Positions 26,857-34,799 of a stretch of 64,000 bases of DNA are shown piece by piece. The stretch's first letter is position 1. The number at the start of each line of letters is the position of its first letter. The notes beneath the pieces were generated by a model. It was not told where the DNA came from. It ran no database searches and saw nothing but the letters and a program-made list of their open reading frames with translations. The stretch covers positions 213,616-277,615 of the forward strand of contig JAKLGU010000002.1 in NCBI GenBank assembly GCA_022710485.1, written 5' to 3'. This stretch comes from Gemmatimonadota bacterium. GTDB taxonomy: Bacteria; Gemmatimonadota; Gemmatimonadetes; Gemmatimonadales; GWC2-71-9. Both the position numbers and the translations under genes were made by a program.

Positions 26857-28629
26857 ATGCAACTTCCCCTGCCGGTCGTCGGGATGGAGCGCGCGGCCGC
26901 GATCCTCGAGGCGGTCATCCTCGCGGCGCTGGCGGCGCTCTGCCTGCACCTCTACCGGCGGTACCGGAAGCCGTACTTCGCCTGGTTCGCCGCGGCGTGG
27001 GGCATGTACGTCCTCCGCATGTGGGCCATCCTCAGCTTCCTGACCACCGCGCGTCCGGGCTGGCTGTACTGGCACCAGGTCTTCACCGGGTGGACGGCGC
27101 TCGCCCTGCTCTGGGCCGCGCTGGTGTTCGTGCGCCAGCCCCGCTGGCGGCACGCCTATTTCCTGGTCGCGCTGTTCCCGCCGGTCTGGTCGTACATCGC
27201 CATTTACCGGCTGGATCATTTCGTCTGGGCCGCGCTGCCCGCGGTCCTCTTCCTCTCGTTCGCGACGCTGGCCACGGGATGGGTGTTCTTCCGGCATTTC
27301 GACCGGGTCGGCGGCACCGGCGCCGGGCTCCTGGCCGGCTCCTTCCTGCTCTGGGGCATCCACCACCTCGATTACCTGATCCTCCGGGCGCAGGGGGCGT
27401 GGAATCCGTGGGGCTACTACCTCGACATCTTCTTCGAGCTCGCGGTGGGCACCGGCGTCCTCCTGCTGGTCCTCGACGACCTGCGGCGCGGCCTCGGCGC
27501 CCTCGGCGCGCTGTCGGGCGACCTCCAGCGGGCGGGACGGGAGGACCAGGACGTGGTGGCGGCCCTCCTCGAGCGACCGCTGGCGCTGCCTGCCGTGAGC
27601 GGGACCGCGCTCTACGCGCGGACCGAGGCGGGGGTGCGCTGCGTGCGGGGCGCCGGGGCCTGCTCCAGCTGGCCGCCGACGCCACCACCGGAGCTGGCGG
27701 CCCGGCTCGCCCAGGCGATGGACTCCGGCCGGCCGCAACTCGGGCCCGCCCCCGCGCGCCGGGGGCGCGACCACCTTTACGAGGCGGTGCTGCCGGTCTT
27801 CCGCGGCACGGAGGCGTCTGGCGCCCTCGTCCTTACGGGAAACGCGCGCGACCCCTTCGCGGCGCTCGACGAGCGCTTCCTCGTGACGCTCGGGCAGCAG
27901 GTGGGGGCGGGCCTCGCGAACGCCGACCTGACGCGCCGGCTGCACGCCCGCACCGTCGAGCTGGCGCGGCTCTCGGCCCGGATGGTGGAACAGCACGAGG
28001 AGGAGCGGCGCCGGCTGAGCCGGGAGCTGCACGACGAGACGGCGCAGGTCTTTTCCGCGGTCAAGATGGAGCTGGGCGTGCTGCGCGACGGCGTGCCGCC
28101 GGAGGCCGCCGGGAGGATCGACCACGCGCTGTCGCTGGTGGACACCGGTATCCGCGGGATCCGGAGCGTGGTGCACTCGCTCCGCCCCTCCCTGCTCGAC
28201 GACCTCGGCCTCCTGCCGGCGCTGCGCTCGCTCATCACCGAGTTCACCGAGCGGAGCGGGCTCGCCGTGACGCTCGAGGCCCCGGGCGCCGTCGCGGCGC
28301 TCTCGAAGGACGCGGAGCTGGCGCTCTTCCGGGCGCTGCAGGAGGCGCTGTCCAACGTGGCGCGCCACGCGGAGGCGAAGTCGATCGCCGTCTCGATCCG
28401 GCAGGACGGCAGTACGCTGACGCTCACGGTGCAGGACGACGGGCGCGGGCTGCCGGAGGGCATCACCCCCGCTACCATCGAGCGCCCGGGGCACATGGGC
28501 ATCACCGGCATGCGGGAGCGGATCGGCGCCCTCGGCGGGACGGTGACGGTGGAGGCCCCGGAGGGAGACGGCGTGAAGATTCTCGTGGCGGTGCCGCTGG
28601 CCGGCGCGCGCTCACCAACCAAGGACTGA
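26857..28629 (+). CDS. membrane sensor histidine kinase, NarL/DegS type
   Basis: 590 residues from ATG 26857; GTG 26836, after GGGAGG, is the alternative start. The first 210 residues form about seven membrane helices (AAILEAVILAALAALCLHLY through ELAVGTGVLLLVLDDL). A GAF-like region follows (about 240-360). The HisKA_3 dimerisation box is EEERRRLSRELHDETAQVFS with the phosphorylated His in ELHDE. The ATPase domain has N box QEALSNVARHAEAKSI, G1 VQDDGRGLPEG and G2 HMGITGMRERIGALGG. It should phosphorylate the response regulator encoded 4 bases downstream. The signal is unknown; the multi-helix sensor suggests a membrane or small-molecule cue. Confidence 0.93.
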   Translation: MQLPLPVVGMERAAAILEAVILAALAALCLHLYRRYRKPYFAWFAAAWGMYVLRMWAILSFLTTARPGWLYWHQVFTGWTALALLWAALVFVRQPRWRHAYFLVALFPPVWSYIAIYRLDHFVWAALPAVLFLSFATLATGWVFFRHFDRVGGTGAGLLAGSFLLWGIHHLDYLILRAQGAWNPWGYYLDIFFELAVGTGVLLLVLDDLRRGLGALGALSGDLQRAGREDQDVVAALLERPLALPAVSGTALYARTEAGVRCVRGAGACSSWPPTPPPELAARLAQAMDSGRPQLGPAPARRGRDHLYEAVLPVFRGTEASGALVLTGNARDPFAALDERFLVTLGQQVGAGLANADLTRRLHARTVELARLSARMVEQHEEERRRLSRELHDETAQVFSAVKMELGVLRDGVPPEAAGRIDHALSLVDTGIRGIRSVVHSLRPSLLDDLGLLPALRSLITEFTERSGLAVTLEAPGAVAALSKDAELALFRALQEALSNVARHAEAKSIAVSIRQDGSTLTLTVQDDGRGLPEGITPATIERPGHMGITGMRERIGALGGTVTVEAPEGDGVKILVAVPLAGARSPTKD

Positions 28630-28633
28630 CGCA

Positions 28634-29305
28634 ATGACGGACGACACGACTCCGATCCGCATCCTGATCGCGGACGACCACGCCATCGTGCGCGAGGGCA
28701 TCCGCCACGTGTTCCGGCAGGCGCCCGGCTTCGAGGTGGTGGCCGAGGCGGCCAGCGGCGACCAGGCGCTGGCGATGGCCAGGGAACAGGTGCCCGACGT
28801 GGCGGTACTTGACATCACGATGCCCGGCATGACCGGGCTGCAGGTGGCGGCGGCGCTGCACGAGGAGCTGCCCGGGGTCCGGGTGGTCATTCTCAGCATG
28901 CACGACAACCCCGAGTATGTGCTCGAGGCGGTGCGGGCCGGGGCCCACGCCTACCTGCTCAAGGACCTGGCCGCCACCGAACTCCGGGCCGCGGTCCAGG
29001 CCGTGCATGCGGGGGAGTCGTATTACAGCCGGCAGATCGCGGCGATGCTCACGACGGCGGTCCGCGGGGAACTGGAGGAGGCGCAGCGCGGCCAGGCGCT
29101 GGACGCCCTCACCGGACGCGAACGGGACGTGCTGCTCGGCATCGTGAAGGGGGAGACGAACAAGGAGATCGCGGCGCGGTTCGGGATCAGCCACCGCACG
29201 GTGGAGACGCACCGCGAGAGCCTGATGCGGAAGCTCCGGATCCGCACGGTGGCGGGGCTGACGCGCTTCGCGCTGGAGGCGGGGCTGGACGTGGGGGCGC
29301 CCTGA
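28634..29305 (+). CDS. response regulator, NarL/FixJ family
   Basis: 223 residues. The receiver domain (8-125) has the acidic pair Asp14-Asp15, phospho-acceptor Asp60 (AVLDITMPGM) and Lys in AYLLKD. The C-terminal LuxR-type HTH reads LTGRERDVLLGIVKGETN, then KEIAARFGISHRTVETHRES. It starts 4 bases after the kinase stop, so they form a cognate pair. Targets are unknown; the divergent pot operon is a possible one by position only. Confidence 0.95.
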   Translation: MTDDTTPIRILIADDHAIVREGIRHVFRQAPGFEVVAEAASGDQALAMAREQVPDVAVLDITMPGMTGLQVAAALHEELPGVRVVILSMHDNPEYVLEAVRAGAHAYLLKDLAATELRAAVQAVHAGESYYSRQIAAMLTTAVRGELEEAQRGQALDALTGRERDVLLGIVKGETNKEIAARFGISHRTVETHRESLMRKLRIRTVAGLTRFALEAGLDVGAP

Positions 29306-29360
29306 GCATTTGCCCGTTCGAGACCCCGACACCCACTTGAGGCGGGGGCCGCTCCCGGGT

Positions 29361-29729
29361 TCAATCGAGAGGAAAGATTGCGACCGTCAAAGCCACACCC
29401 ACTGCCGCTGCGGCAAATAGCACCACCAGTCCCGCCGTCCTTGCCACGTCGGTCCGCTTCACGTGCACGGCGGCCACATCGGTCAAGGCCACACTCCGCA
29501 CCAGGGAGTTCGGCCAGGTACCCCGCAACGAGTCCCCTTCGACCCGTGGCGAACGGACGGTCACCTGCTCCCCGGTCCGGAGGGTGACCTGCACCTGCTT
29601 CAGCTCGGTCTGCGGAGCTTTCAGCGTCGAGGCCGGATCGGGCATGACAGTGTAGGTCGCGCAGGCGGGGAGGTACGCCAACACCAGGAGCACCGAGACG
29701 AGTCGTGTCCAACGCATCTGACGTCGCAT
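29361..29729 (-). CDS. small lipoprotein, member of local paralogous family (copy 5)
   Basis: 122 residues from ATG 29729, after GAGGA. The lipobox is LAYLPACATY. The core reads VQVTLRTGEQVTVRSPRV, then EGDSLRG and VRSVALTDVAAVHVKR, shared with the genes at 29741, 31584, 31996 and 32446. A C-terminal hydrophobic helix (AGLVVLFAAAAVGVALTVAI) ends the protein. The beta-strand-rich middle (about 60 residues) resembles a small barrel; function unknown. It follows copy 4 by 11 bases. Confidence 0.72.
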   Translation of the reverse strand: MRRQMRWTRLVSVLLVLAYLPACATYTVMPDPASTLKAPQTELKQVQVTLRTGEQVTVRSPRVEGDSLRGTWPNSLVRSVALTDVAAVHVKRTDVARTAGLVVLFAAAAVGVALTVAIFPLD

Positions 29730-29740
29730 GGGAGCCGTCC

Positions 29741-30151
29741 TCAGTAGTACGTAAAGGTGATGCCATCCGCGACGCAGGTCTCGAGCGAGGCCTTGATCAA
29801 CGGGCTCCAGCCGTTCCGGTCGGTGCCGTTCATCATTTCCGCCGCCGCACACGCCGCCAGCACCATCTTGCCCGCCTGATCATCCCGTCGCACTTCCATC
29901 AGCTCGACGTCGGCCATCGCCACGGTCACCGTGTCCCCTTCGACGGTGGTGCCGCGGATGAACCCCTCCTGGAGTTCGATGGCGGTGAGCTCGAAGCGCT
30001 CGCCCGTCCACAGAGTGACGCGCGCCTGCCGCACCGAGTGCGGATCCGCTTGGGCGCCCGCGGACAGGTCGGCGACGACGTGGTACAGGCCACACGCGGG
30101 GAGCCATGCGGAGAGAAGCAGCCCGGCGGCGGCTAGACGAATGCGGTGCAC
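29741..30151 (-). CDS. small lipoprotein, local paralogous family (copy 4)
   Basis: 136 residues from GTG 30151, preceded by GAGGGGGG. The lipobox is LSAWLPACGLY. The core ARVTLWTGERFELTAIEL and VAMADVELMEVRRDD corresponds to the family, but it is the most divergent copy. The C-terminus (MVLAACAAAEMMNGTDRNG onward) lacks the long hydrophobic helix of its relatives. Probably transcribed with copy 5. Confidence 0.68.
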   Translation of the reverse strand: MHRIRLAAAGLLLSAWLPACGLYHVVADLSAGAQADPHSVRQARVTLWTGERFELTAIELQEGFIRGTTVEGDTVTVAMADVELMEVRRDDQAGKMVLAACAAAEMMNGTDRNGWSPLIKASLETCVADGITFTYY

Positions 30152-30227
30152 TGGGCCCCCCTCATTCAAGACAGGGGAAGGGTGCCACCGGCGCGTCAAG
30201 CCGCCGTCAAGCACCCCGGAAACACCA

Positions 30228-30258
30228 CGCCCCTCCCCGGATGGTCCGGAGAGGGGCG
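30228..30258 (-). terminator. hairpin terminator downstream of hsp20
   Basis: Arms of 14 bases (30228-30241 and 30245-30258) with one mismatch around a 3-base loop lie 24 bases after the hsp20 stop; the minus strand then reads TGGTGTTT. Confidence 0.65.
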
Positions 30259-30281
30259 CGTCGCAGGGGAAGGTGCGGCCG

Positions 30282-30704
30282 TCAGCCTACGTTGATGGCG
30301 ATCGACCGCGGCTTGGCCTTTTCCGCCTTCGGGATGGTCAGCGACAGCACCCCATGCTCGGCCTTCGCCTCGATCTTGTCGGCGTCCACCGTGGACGGCA
30401 GGGTGAAGCGCCGGGTGAAGCTGCCGTAAGTCCGCTCATAGCGGTGCACCCGCTCGGTCTTCTCCTCGCTCACCTGCTTCTTTTCCCCGCTGATGGTCAG
30501 CGTATTCTGTTCCAGCGAGATCTTGATGTCGTCGGGGTTCACGCCGGGCACCTCCACGGCGATCCGGACATGATCCTTGTCCTCGAAGACGTCCACGGCG
30601 GGGGTCCAGCTCGCCGTCAGGGTGCCGTCCGGCTCCTGCCCGAACGGCCAGCCGTAGAAGACGTCGTCCAGCATGCGGGTCGGGCGGCGGGTCAGCGTCA
30701 ACAT
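30282..30704 (-). CDS. small heat-shock protein (Hsp20/alpha-crystallin)
   Basis: 140 residues, typical for bacterial Hsp20. An ATP-independent holdase that binds unfolding proteins. ATG 30704 follows GGAGG. The alpha-crystallin domain covers about 38-132: AVDVFEDKDHVRIAVEVPGV, ISLEQNTLTISGEKKQ, YERTYGSFTRRFTLP and GVLSLTIPKAEKAK (the A-x-x-x-n-GVL and IxI-like elements). The N-terminal arm is short. It lies between two parts of a lipoprotein family cluster. Upstream lies a strong palindrome with TGACA elements that could control it. Confidence 0.95.
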   Translation of the reverse strand: MLTLTRRPTRMLDDVFYGWPFGQEPDGTLTASWTPAVDVFEDKDHVRIAVEVPGVNPDDIKISLEQNTLTISGEKKQVSEEKTERVHRYERTYGSFTRRFTLPSTVDADKIEAKAEHGVLSLTIPKAEKAKPRSIAINVG

Positions 30705-30824
30705 GGTGCACTCCTCCAGGAGTTGATGATGAGTTCTGGTCTCGGGCCAGGCTTGCCGGCCCGTCGGCCCAGGGGAAATGCAGCCGGCGTGCCAGTGACA
30801 GGTGGTCATCCTGACAGACGGCAG

Positions 30825-30857
30825 ACGCCCCGCCTGTCACGGTGACAAGCGGGGCGT
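30825..30857. repeat. 33-base near-perfect palindrome upstream of hsp20
   Basis: Outer arms ACGCCCCGC / GCGGGGCGT (9 bases, perfect) enclose inner arms TGTCA / TGACA. It lies 120 bases before the hsp20 start and 36 bases after the stop of the TMEM175-like gene. It could be a terminator for the latter (no T run) or an operator for hsp20. Confidence 0.6.
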
Positions 30858-30892
30858 GGCGGCTCGGTCAAACTGACACCGGGTCGGGCAGT

Positions 30893-31510
30893 CTATTCCT
30901 CGGCGGCAGCTTCCTCGATCAGGCGCGGATCGATCCGGCCCGGGAGCACGTAGAGGATCGGCATGCAGGCAAACAGGACCAGCCCGACCTTGGGGAGGAA
31001 CGCCCCCGCCAGCGTGGCGGCGAGGTAGACCGCGATCCCCATCGAGATCCGCTCGCGGAACAGCTCGGCAACCTCGGGGGTGACCTCCTCGGAGACGAGC
31101 CCGTGCCCCACCGCGTGGTTCCAGTGGAGCAGGTGCATCAGCCCGCCGAGGAGGAGCGTGCCGCCGTAGATCAGCAGGGACGCGGGCTGGAGGGGGTAGC
31201 GCGCCAGGAACGCCGTCGCAAACGGGACGAAGGCGACGCAGAGCAGGTAGAAGATGTTGAGCCAGAGGAGGGCGCGGTCCACCCGGCGAATGAAGCGGAA
31301 CTGGTTGTGGTGCCCGATCCAGATCATGCCGAGGATGACGAAGCTCACTACGTAGCCCGCGACGCTGGGGAGGAGGCCAGCCAGGGCATCCACCATTCCC
31401 GTGCCGGTCACCGGCTCCGCCAGCTCGGGTACGCGCACTTCGAGCACCAGCAGCGTCATCGCGATCGCGAAGACGCCGTCGGCAAGCGCTTCGACTCGGC
31501 GGGACTCCAT
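30893..31510 (-). CDS. TMEM175-family (DUF1211) membrane protein, putative cation channel
   Basis: 205 residues from ATG 31510 with GGAGGAG at ideal spacing. The diagnostic opening ESRRVEALADGVFAIAMTLL is the bacterial TMEM175 selectivity-filter helix (R-x(5)-F-S/A-D pattern in the form RVEALADGVFAI). Six helices follow, including SFVILGMIWIGHHNQFRFI and LLWLNIFYLLCVAFVPF. Bacterial members are potassium-permeable channels; ion selectivity here is inferred from family. It lies between hsp20 and the lipoprotein copies. Confidence 0.88.
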   Translation of the reverse strand: MESRRVEALADGVFAIAMTLLVLEVRVPELAEPVTGTGMVDALAGLLPSVAGYVVSFVILGMIWIGHHNQFRFIRRVDRALLWLNIFYLLCVAFVPFATAFLARYPLQPASLLIYGGTLLLGGLMHLLHWNHAVGHGLVSEEVTPEVAELFRERISMGIAVYLAATLAGAFLPKVGLVLFACMPILYVLPGRIDPRLIEEAAAEE

Positions 31511-31583
31511 GGGCTCCTCCGGCACAGTTAGCGGAGTGAGCAATCTAATCCCGGCGGCGGGATACCAGCCCAAGGAGTGCCCG

Positions 31584-31967
31584 TCAGCACCACTCGTCTG
31601 GGTCACACGACAGCTCGTAAAGGCCCGCCATGACCAGCGAGATCCCGACCAGGGTCCCGACCACTCCGACGCCGGTCATCAGCGCATCCACCTCTTTCAC
31701 TTCCAGCGACTGAATGTCGGCCAGGGCGATGGCGACCCGGCCGGTCTCCTTGCCGGGCGCCTGATTCATCCCGATGACGGAATCGAGGGCCACGCGGGGA
31801 CCCCAGACCTGAACCCGGGTGCCGTCTAACTTGGTGATCCGAATCCGGTCGACCGGCTTCGGAGGCGCCGTCAACTGCGCCACTGACGCGTCCGTTTGGT
31901 GGTAGGCGGTGCACGCCGGCAGGTAGGCGGCAAGCAATAGCAGGGATACGATTCGACGGATCGACAT
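31584..31967 (-). CDS. small lipoprotein, local paralogous family (copy 3)
   Basis: 127 residues from ATG 31967, after GGAGG. Leader MSIRRIVSLLLLAAYLPAC ends in a lipobox and is nearly identical to that of copy 2. Core IRITKLDGTRVQVWGPRV and VAIALADIQSLEVKEVD. A hydrophobic helix follows, and the C-terminus ends SCDPDEWC with two cysteines, as copy 2 ends in CWTFPC. Spacing to copy 2 is 28 bases. Confidence 0.72.
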   Translation of the reverse strand: MSIRRIVSLLLLAAYLPACTAYHQTDASVAQLTAPPKPVDRIRITKLDGTRVQVWGPRVALDSVIGMNQAPGKETGRVAIALADIQSLEVKEVDALMTGVGVVGTLVGISLVMAGLYELSCDPDEWC

Positions 31968-31995
31968 ACCGACCTCCAGTGAGGGCGCCAGCCAA

Positions 31996-32391
31996 CTAGC
32001 AAGGGAAAGTCCAGCATGGCTCCTCATCGGCACCGGCGACGACGAGCAAGGCCACGAGCCCGGCCGTGACCGCGACAATGGCGATTGCCGCCCCGGTGCT
32101 CAGCTTCTTGGCCGGCTGGACCATCTCCACCTTCGTGATCGTGGCAACCGGAATCGCCACCGGCGGGCCGCTTGTTCGCGAATACCCCTCGGTCCCGCGG
32201 AGGGTGTCGGACTCCACCCTCGGGGAGGTCACTTGGATTCGGGTTCCATTGGTGAGCGTCACCCGAACCTGCTGCACGGGATCGGGTGGCGCGGTGAGCT
32301 CGGCCAAAGGCCGAGCCGTCGGCTGATAATGGGTGCACGCCGGCAGGTACGCGGCGAGCATCAGGACGGAAACGACTCGACGGAAGGACAT
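31996..32391 (-). CDS. small lipoprotein, local paralogous family (copy 2)
   Basis: 131 residues from ATG 32391 after GGAGG. Leader MSFRRVVSVLMLAAYLPAC; core QVRVTLTNGTRIQVTSPRV, then ESDTLRG and VAIPVATITKVEMVQ; a single membrane-like helix (AAIAIVAVTAGLVALLVV) and a Cys-containing tail. It is the copy closest to the family consensus. Location is presumably the periplasmic face of a membrane; function unknown. Confidence 0.74.
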   Translation of the reverse strand: MSFRRVVSVLMLAAYLPACTHYQPTARPLAELTAPPDPVQQVRVTLTNGTRIQVTSPRVESDTLRGTEGYSRTSGPPVAIPVATITKVEMVQPAKKLSTGAAIAIVAVTAGLVALLVVAGADEEPCWTFPC

Positions 32392-32445
32392 ATGGACCTC
32401 CACGAAGGGCGCGCCGCCTGCCTGGGCCGGCGCGTGAAGCACCGA

Positions 32446-32823
32446 TTACCGGCGCACCGCCCCGAACAGGCTGGCGGATGCCGCCACCGTCCCGGCGATC
32501 AGCGCGCCACCAATCACGTACCCGAGCGGCTTGGAGGCGTGCGGCTTCCGGAGATCCGCCTGCCGGATCGCGTCGAGGGGCACCGAGACCGGGGAGTAGC
32601 CGGCGCTGGGGGCGTCCTTGGGGTACCCATAGAGCGCCCCGCCAGCCACATAGGTGTCCTGCAGGGTCACCTGCTCGCCCGACACGAGGGTCAGGCGCAT
32701 CTCGTTCCGGCCGTCGTGAGCCGCCACGAACTCGGGCAGGGGCGTGGTGACCGGCTGGTAGCTGTGGCAGGCGCCGAGGGTCGACACCAGGAGCAGGACA
32801 GGGAGAATCCGTGGGAACCGCAT
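32446..32823 (-). CDS. small lipoprotein, local paralogous family (copy 1)
   Basis: 125 residues from ATG 32823 after GGAGG. Leader ILPVLLLVSTLGAC, lipobox intact. Core MRLTLVSGEQVTLQDTYVAG and VSVPLDAIRQADLRKP match the family pattern of two beta segments joined by a variable loop. The C-terminus is a Gly/Ala-rich helix (VIGGALIAGTVAASASLFG). First gene of the minus-strand lipoprotein run. Confidence 0.72.
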   Translation of the reverse strand: MRFPRILPVLLLVSTLGACHSYQPVTTPLPEFVAAHDGRNEMRLTLVSGEQVTLQDTYVAGGALYGYPKDAPSAGYSPVSVPLDAIRQADLRKPHASKPLGYVIGGALIAGTVAASASLFGAVRR

Positions 32824-32895
32824 AACCGCCTCCAGTCAGGGTTGCGACTGGAGGGTGCGGCAGGGGGGTCAAGCGGGAGTCAAGCGGCGCTCGGT

Positions 32896-32901
32896 TAGAT
32901 T
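32896..32901 (+). promoter_or_regulatory. putative -10 (TAGATT) of the NagB-LmbE gene, leaderless spacing
   Basis: TAGATT ends 6 bases before ATG 32908 and no ribosome site is visible, so a leaderless transcript is likely. Confidence 0.45.
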
Positions 32902-32907
32902 CCGGCC

Positions 32908-34755
32908 ATGCCCCTGCCGGCCAGACTCCCCGAGCGGATTCCGACCGTGGTGCTGGACAGCCACGAGGCCCTCTCCCGCACCATCGCGCGGCGGATCGCC
33001 GAGGTGATCGCCGGGCGGCGCGCCGCCGGGGCGCGGCCCGTGCTCGGCCTTGCCACCGGCTCCACCCCGATCGGGGTGTACCGCGAGCTGATCCGGATGC
33101 ACCGCGAGGAGGGGCTGAGCTTTCGGGGGGTCGTCACCTTCAACCTCGACGAGTACTACCCGATGACGCCGGAGAGCATTCACTCCTACCGGCGTTTCAT
33201 GCAGGAAAACCTCTTCGACCACATCGACATCGACCCCGCCGACACCCACGTGCCCGACGGCGACGTGCCGCGTGATGGCGTGCGCGCCATGGCCGACGCC
33301 TACGAGGCGTCCATCCGCGCGGCCGGCGGAATCGACCTTCAGCTCCTGGGCATCGGGAAGACCGGCCACATCGGCTTCAACGAACCGGGCTCCGGCGCGG
33401 AGAGCCGCACCCGGCTGGTGCAGCTCGACGTGATCACCCGGCGGGACGCGGCGGCGGACTTCTTCGGCGAGGAGCATGTGCCGCGCGAGGCGGTGACGAT
33501 GGGCGTCGCGACGATCCTCGAGGCGCGGGAGATCGCCATCTTGGCGACCGGGGAGCACAAGTCGGCCATCGTGCGGCGGGCGGTGGAGGGAGAGGTGGAC
33601 CTCGAGGCGGCTGCCACCTTCCTGCAGCGCCACCCGAACACGACCTTCTATCTCGACACCGCGGCGGCCGCGGAACTCACCCGCGTGGCCACGCCATGGA
33701 TGGTGGACGAGGTGGAGTGGACGCCGGAACTCGCGGTGCGCGCCGTGGTCTGGCTCTCACTCCGGACCGGGAAGGCGATCCTCAAGCTCACACAGGGCGA
33801 TTACGCCGAGCACCAGCTGTCGTCCCTGGTGGCGCGGCACGGGTCGCCCGGCGCGGTGAACGGCCTCGTCTTCAACGCGCTGGGCGCCAAGATCCGCGGG
33901 AAGTCGAAACTCCCCGAGGGCCGCAGGGTCCTGGTCTTCTCGCCGCACCCCGACGACGACGTGATCTCGATGGGCGGGATCCTGCACAAGCTGACGCAGA
34001 ACCTCAACGAGATCACGGTTGCCTACATGACGAGCGGCAACATCGCCGTCTTCGACCACGACGTACGCCGCTACGTGGACTTCCTGGAGCGGCTGGCGCG
34101 GGACCGGGGCATCGGGAAGGGGGACGTGCCGGGGTTCACGGCCCAGGTGCGCGAGTTCCTCGCCACGAAACAGCCGGGCACGGTGGACAGCGAGGCGATC
34201 CAGGACCTGAAGCGGATCATCCGGGAGGGGGAGGCCGTCAGCGCGCTGGAGACGATCGGCCTCGGCCGCGGCAACGCCCGCTTCCTCAACCTGCCCTTCT
34301 ACCAGACCGGCAAGGTGCGGAAGGACCCGATAGGCCCCGCCGACGTAGCCATCGTCCGCGCGCTATTGGAGGAGGTCCGCCCGCAGCTGGTGTTCGTGGC
34401 CGGCGACCTGAGCGACCCGCACGGCACCCACCGGATGTGCAAGGAGGCGATCGACCGCGCGCTGTCGGAGATGAGCGGCACGCCGCCGGAAGCCTGGCTC
34501 TACCGCGGGGCGTGGCAGGAATGGCCGGTGACGGAGGCGACCTGGCTGGTGCCGATGAGCCAGGAGGAATTGAAGCTCAAGATCCAGGCGATCTTCAAGC
34601 ACCAGAGCCAGAAGGACTCGGCGCCGTTTCCCGGCGCGCACGACGAGCGGGAGTTCTGGCAGCGGGTGGAGGCGCGGAACAAGGAGACGGCGGAGATGCT
34701 GAATCGACTCGGGCTGGCGGAGTACTTTGCGATGGAAGCGTATGTCGTCGCTTGA
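32908..34755 (+). CDS. glucosamine-6-phosphate deaminase fused to a LmbE/PIG-L-type deacetylase domain
   Basis: 615 residues. Residues 15-265 are NagB: LGLATGSTPIGVYREL (phosphate loop), TFNLDEYYPM with catalytic Asp, and GIGKTGHIGFNEPGSG with catalytic His. It converts glucosamine-6-phosphate to fructose-6-phosphate and ammonia. Residues about 335-600 are a LmbE/PIG-L domain: LVFSPHPDDDVISMGG carries the zinc-binding H-P-D-D motif and DLSDPHGTHRMC the later His. This domain normally removes N-acetyl groups from GlcNAc-type substrates. The fusion suggests coupled deacetylation and deamination of an amino sugar; the substrate of the second domain is inferred. The same two-domain order is known in other bacteria. 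Monocistronic. Confidence 0.92.
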   Translation: MPLPARLPERIPTVVLDSHEALSRTIARRIAEVIAGRRAAGARPVLGLATGSTPIGVYRELIRMHREEGLSFRGVVTFNLDEYYPMTPESIHSYRRFMQENLFDHIDIDPADTHVPDGDVPRDGVRAMADAYEASIRAAGGIDLQLLGIGKTGHIGFNEPGSGAESRTRLVQLDVITRRDAAADFFGEEHVPREAVTMGVATILEAREIAILATGEHKSAIVRRAVEGEVDLEAAATFLQRHPNTTFYLDTAAAAELTRVATPWMVDEVEWTPELAVRAVVWLSLRTGKAILKLTQGDYAEHQLSSLVARHGSPGAVNGLVFNALGAKIRGKSKLPEGRRVLVFSPHPDDDVISMGGILHKLTQNLNEITVAYMTSGNIAVFDHDVRRYVDFLERLARDRGIGKGDVPGFTAQVREFLATKQPGTVDSEAIQDLKRIIREGEAVSALETIGLGRGNARFLNLPFYQTGKVRKDPIGPADVAIVRALLEEVRPQLVFVAGDLSDPHGTHRMCKEAIDRALSEMSGTPPEAWLYRGAWQEWPVTEATWLVPMSQEELKLKIQAIFKHQSQKDSAPFPGAHDEREFWQRVEARNKETAEMLNRLGLAEYFAMEAYVVA

Positions 34756-34756
34756 G

Positions 34757-34795
34757 GGCGGGGCAGCGGGGCAGCGGGGCAGCGGGGCAGCGCGC
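34757..34795. repeat. GGGGCAGC minisatellite (four units)
   Basis: Four tandem GGGGCAGC units fill the 44-base gap between the convergent stops of the NagB-LmbE gene and the MBL-rhodanese gene. The same octamer recurs elsewhere in the window. Confidence 0.8.
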
Positions 34796-34799
34796 GAGG

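Noticed and set aside
25788..28637. Plus-strand frame of about 949 residues across potA and the kinase gene
   Set aside because: Shadow of potA (minus strand) and the kinase (other frame); no domains and Arg/Gly-rich throughout.
29305..29360. tRNA-like fragment with GGGTTCAATC
   Set aside because: Only a T-loop-like stretch is present; no acceptor, D or anticodon stems can be formed.
30825..30857. CIRCE or HAIR heat-shock element upstream of hsp20
   Set aside because: The arms do not match TTAGCACTC/GAGTGCTAA or CTTGAGT-N7-ACTCAAG; reported only as an unassigned palindrome.
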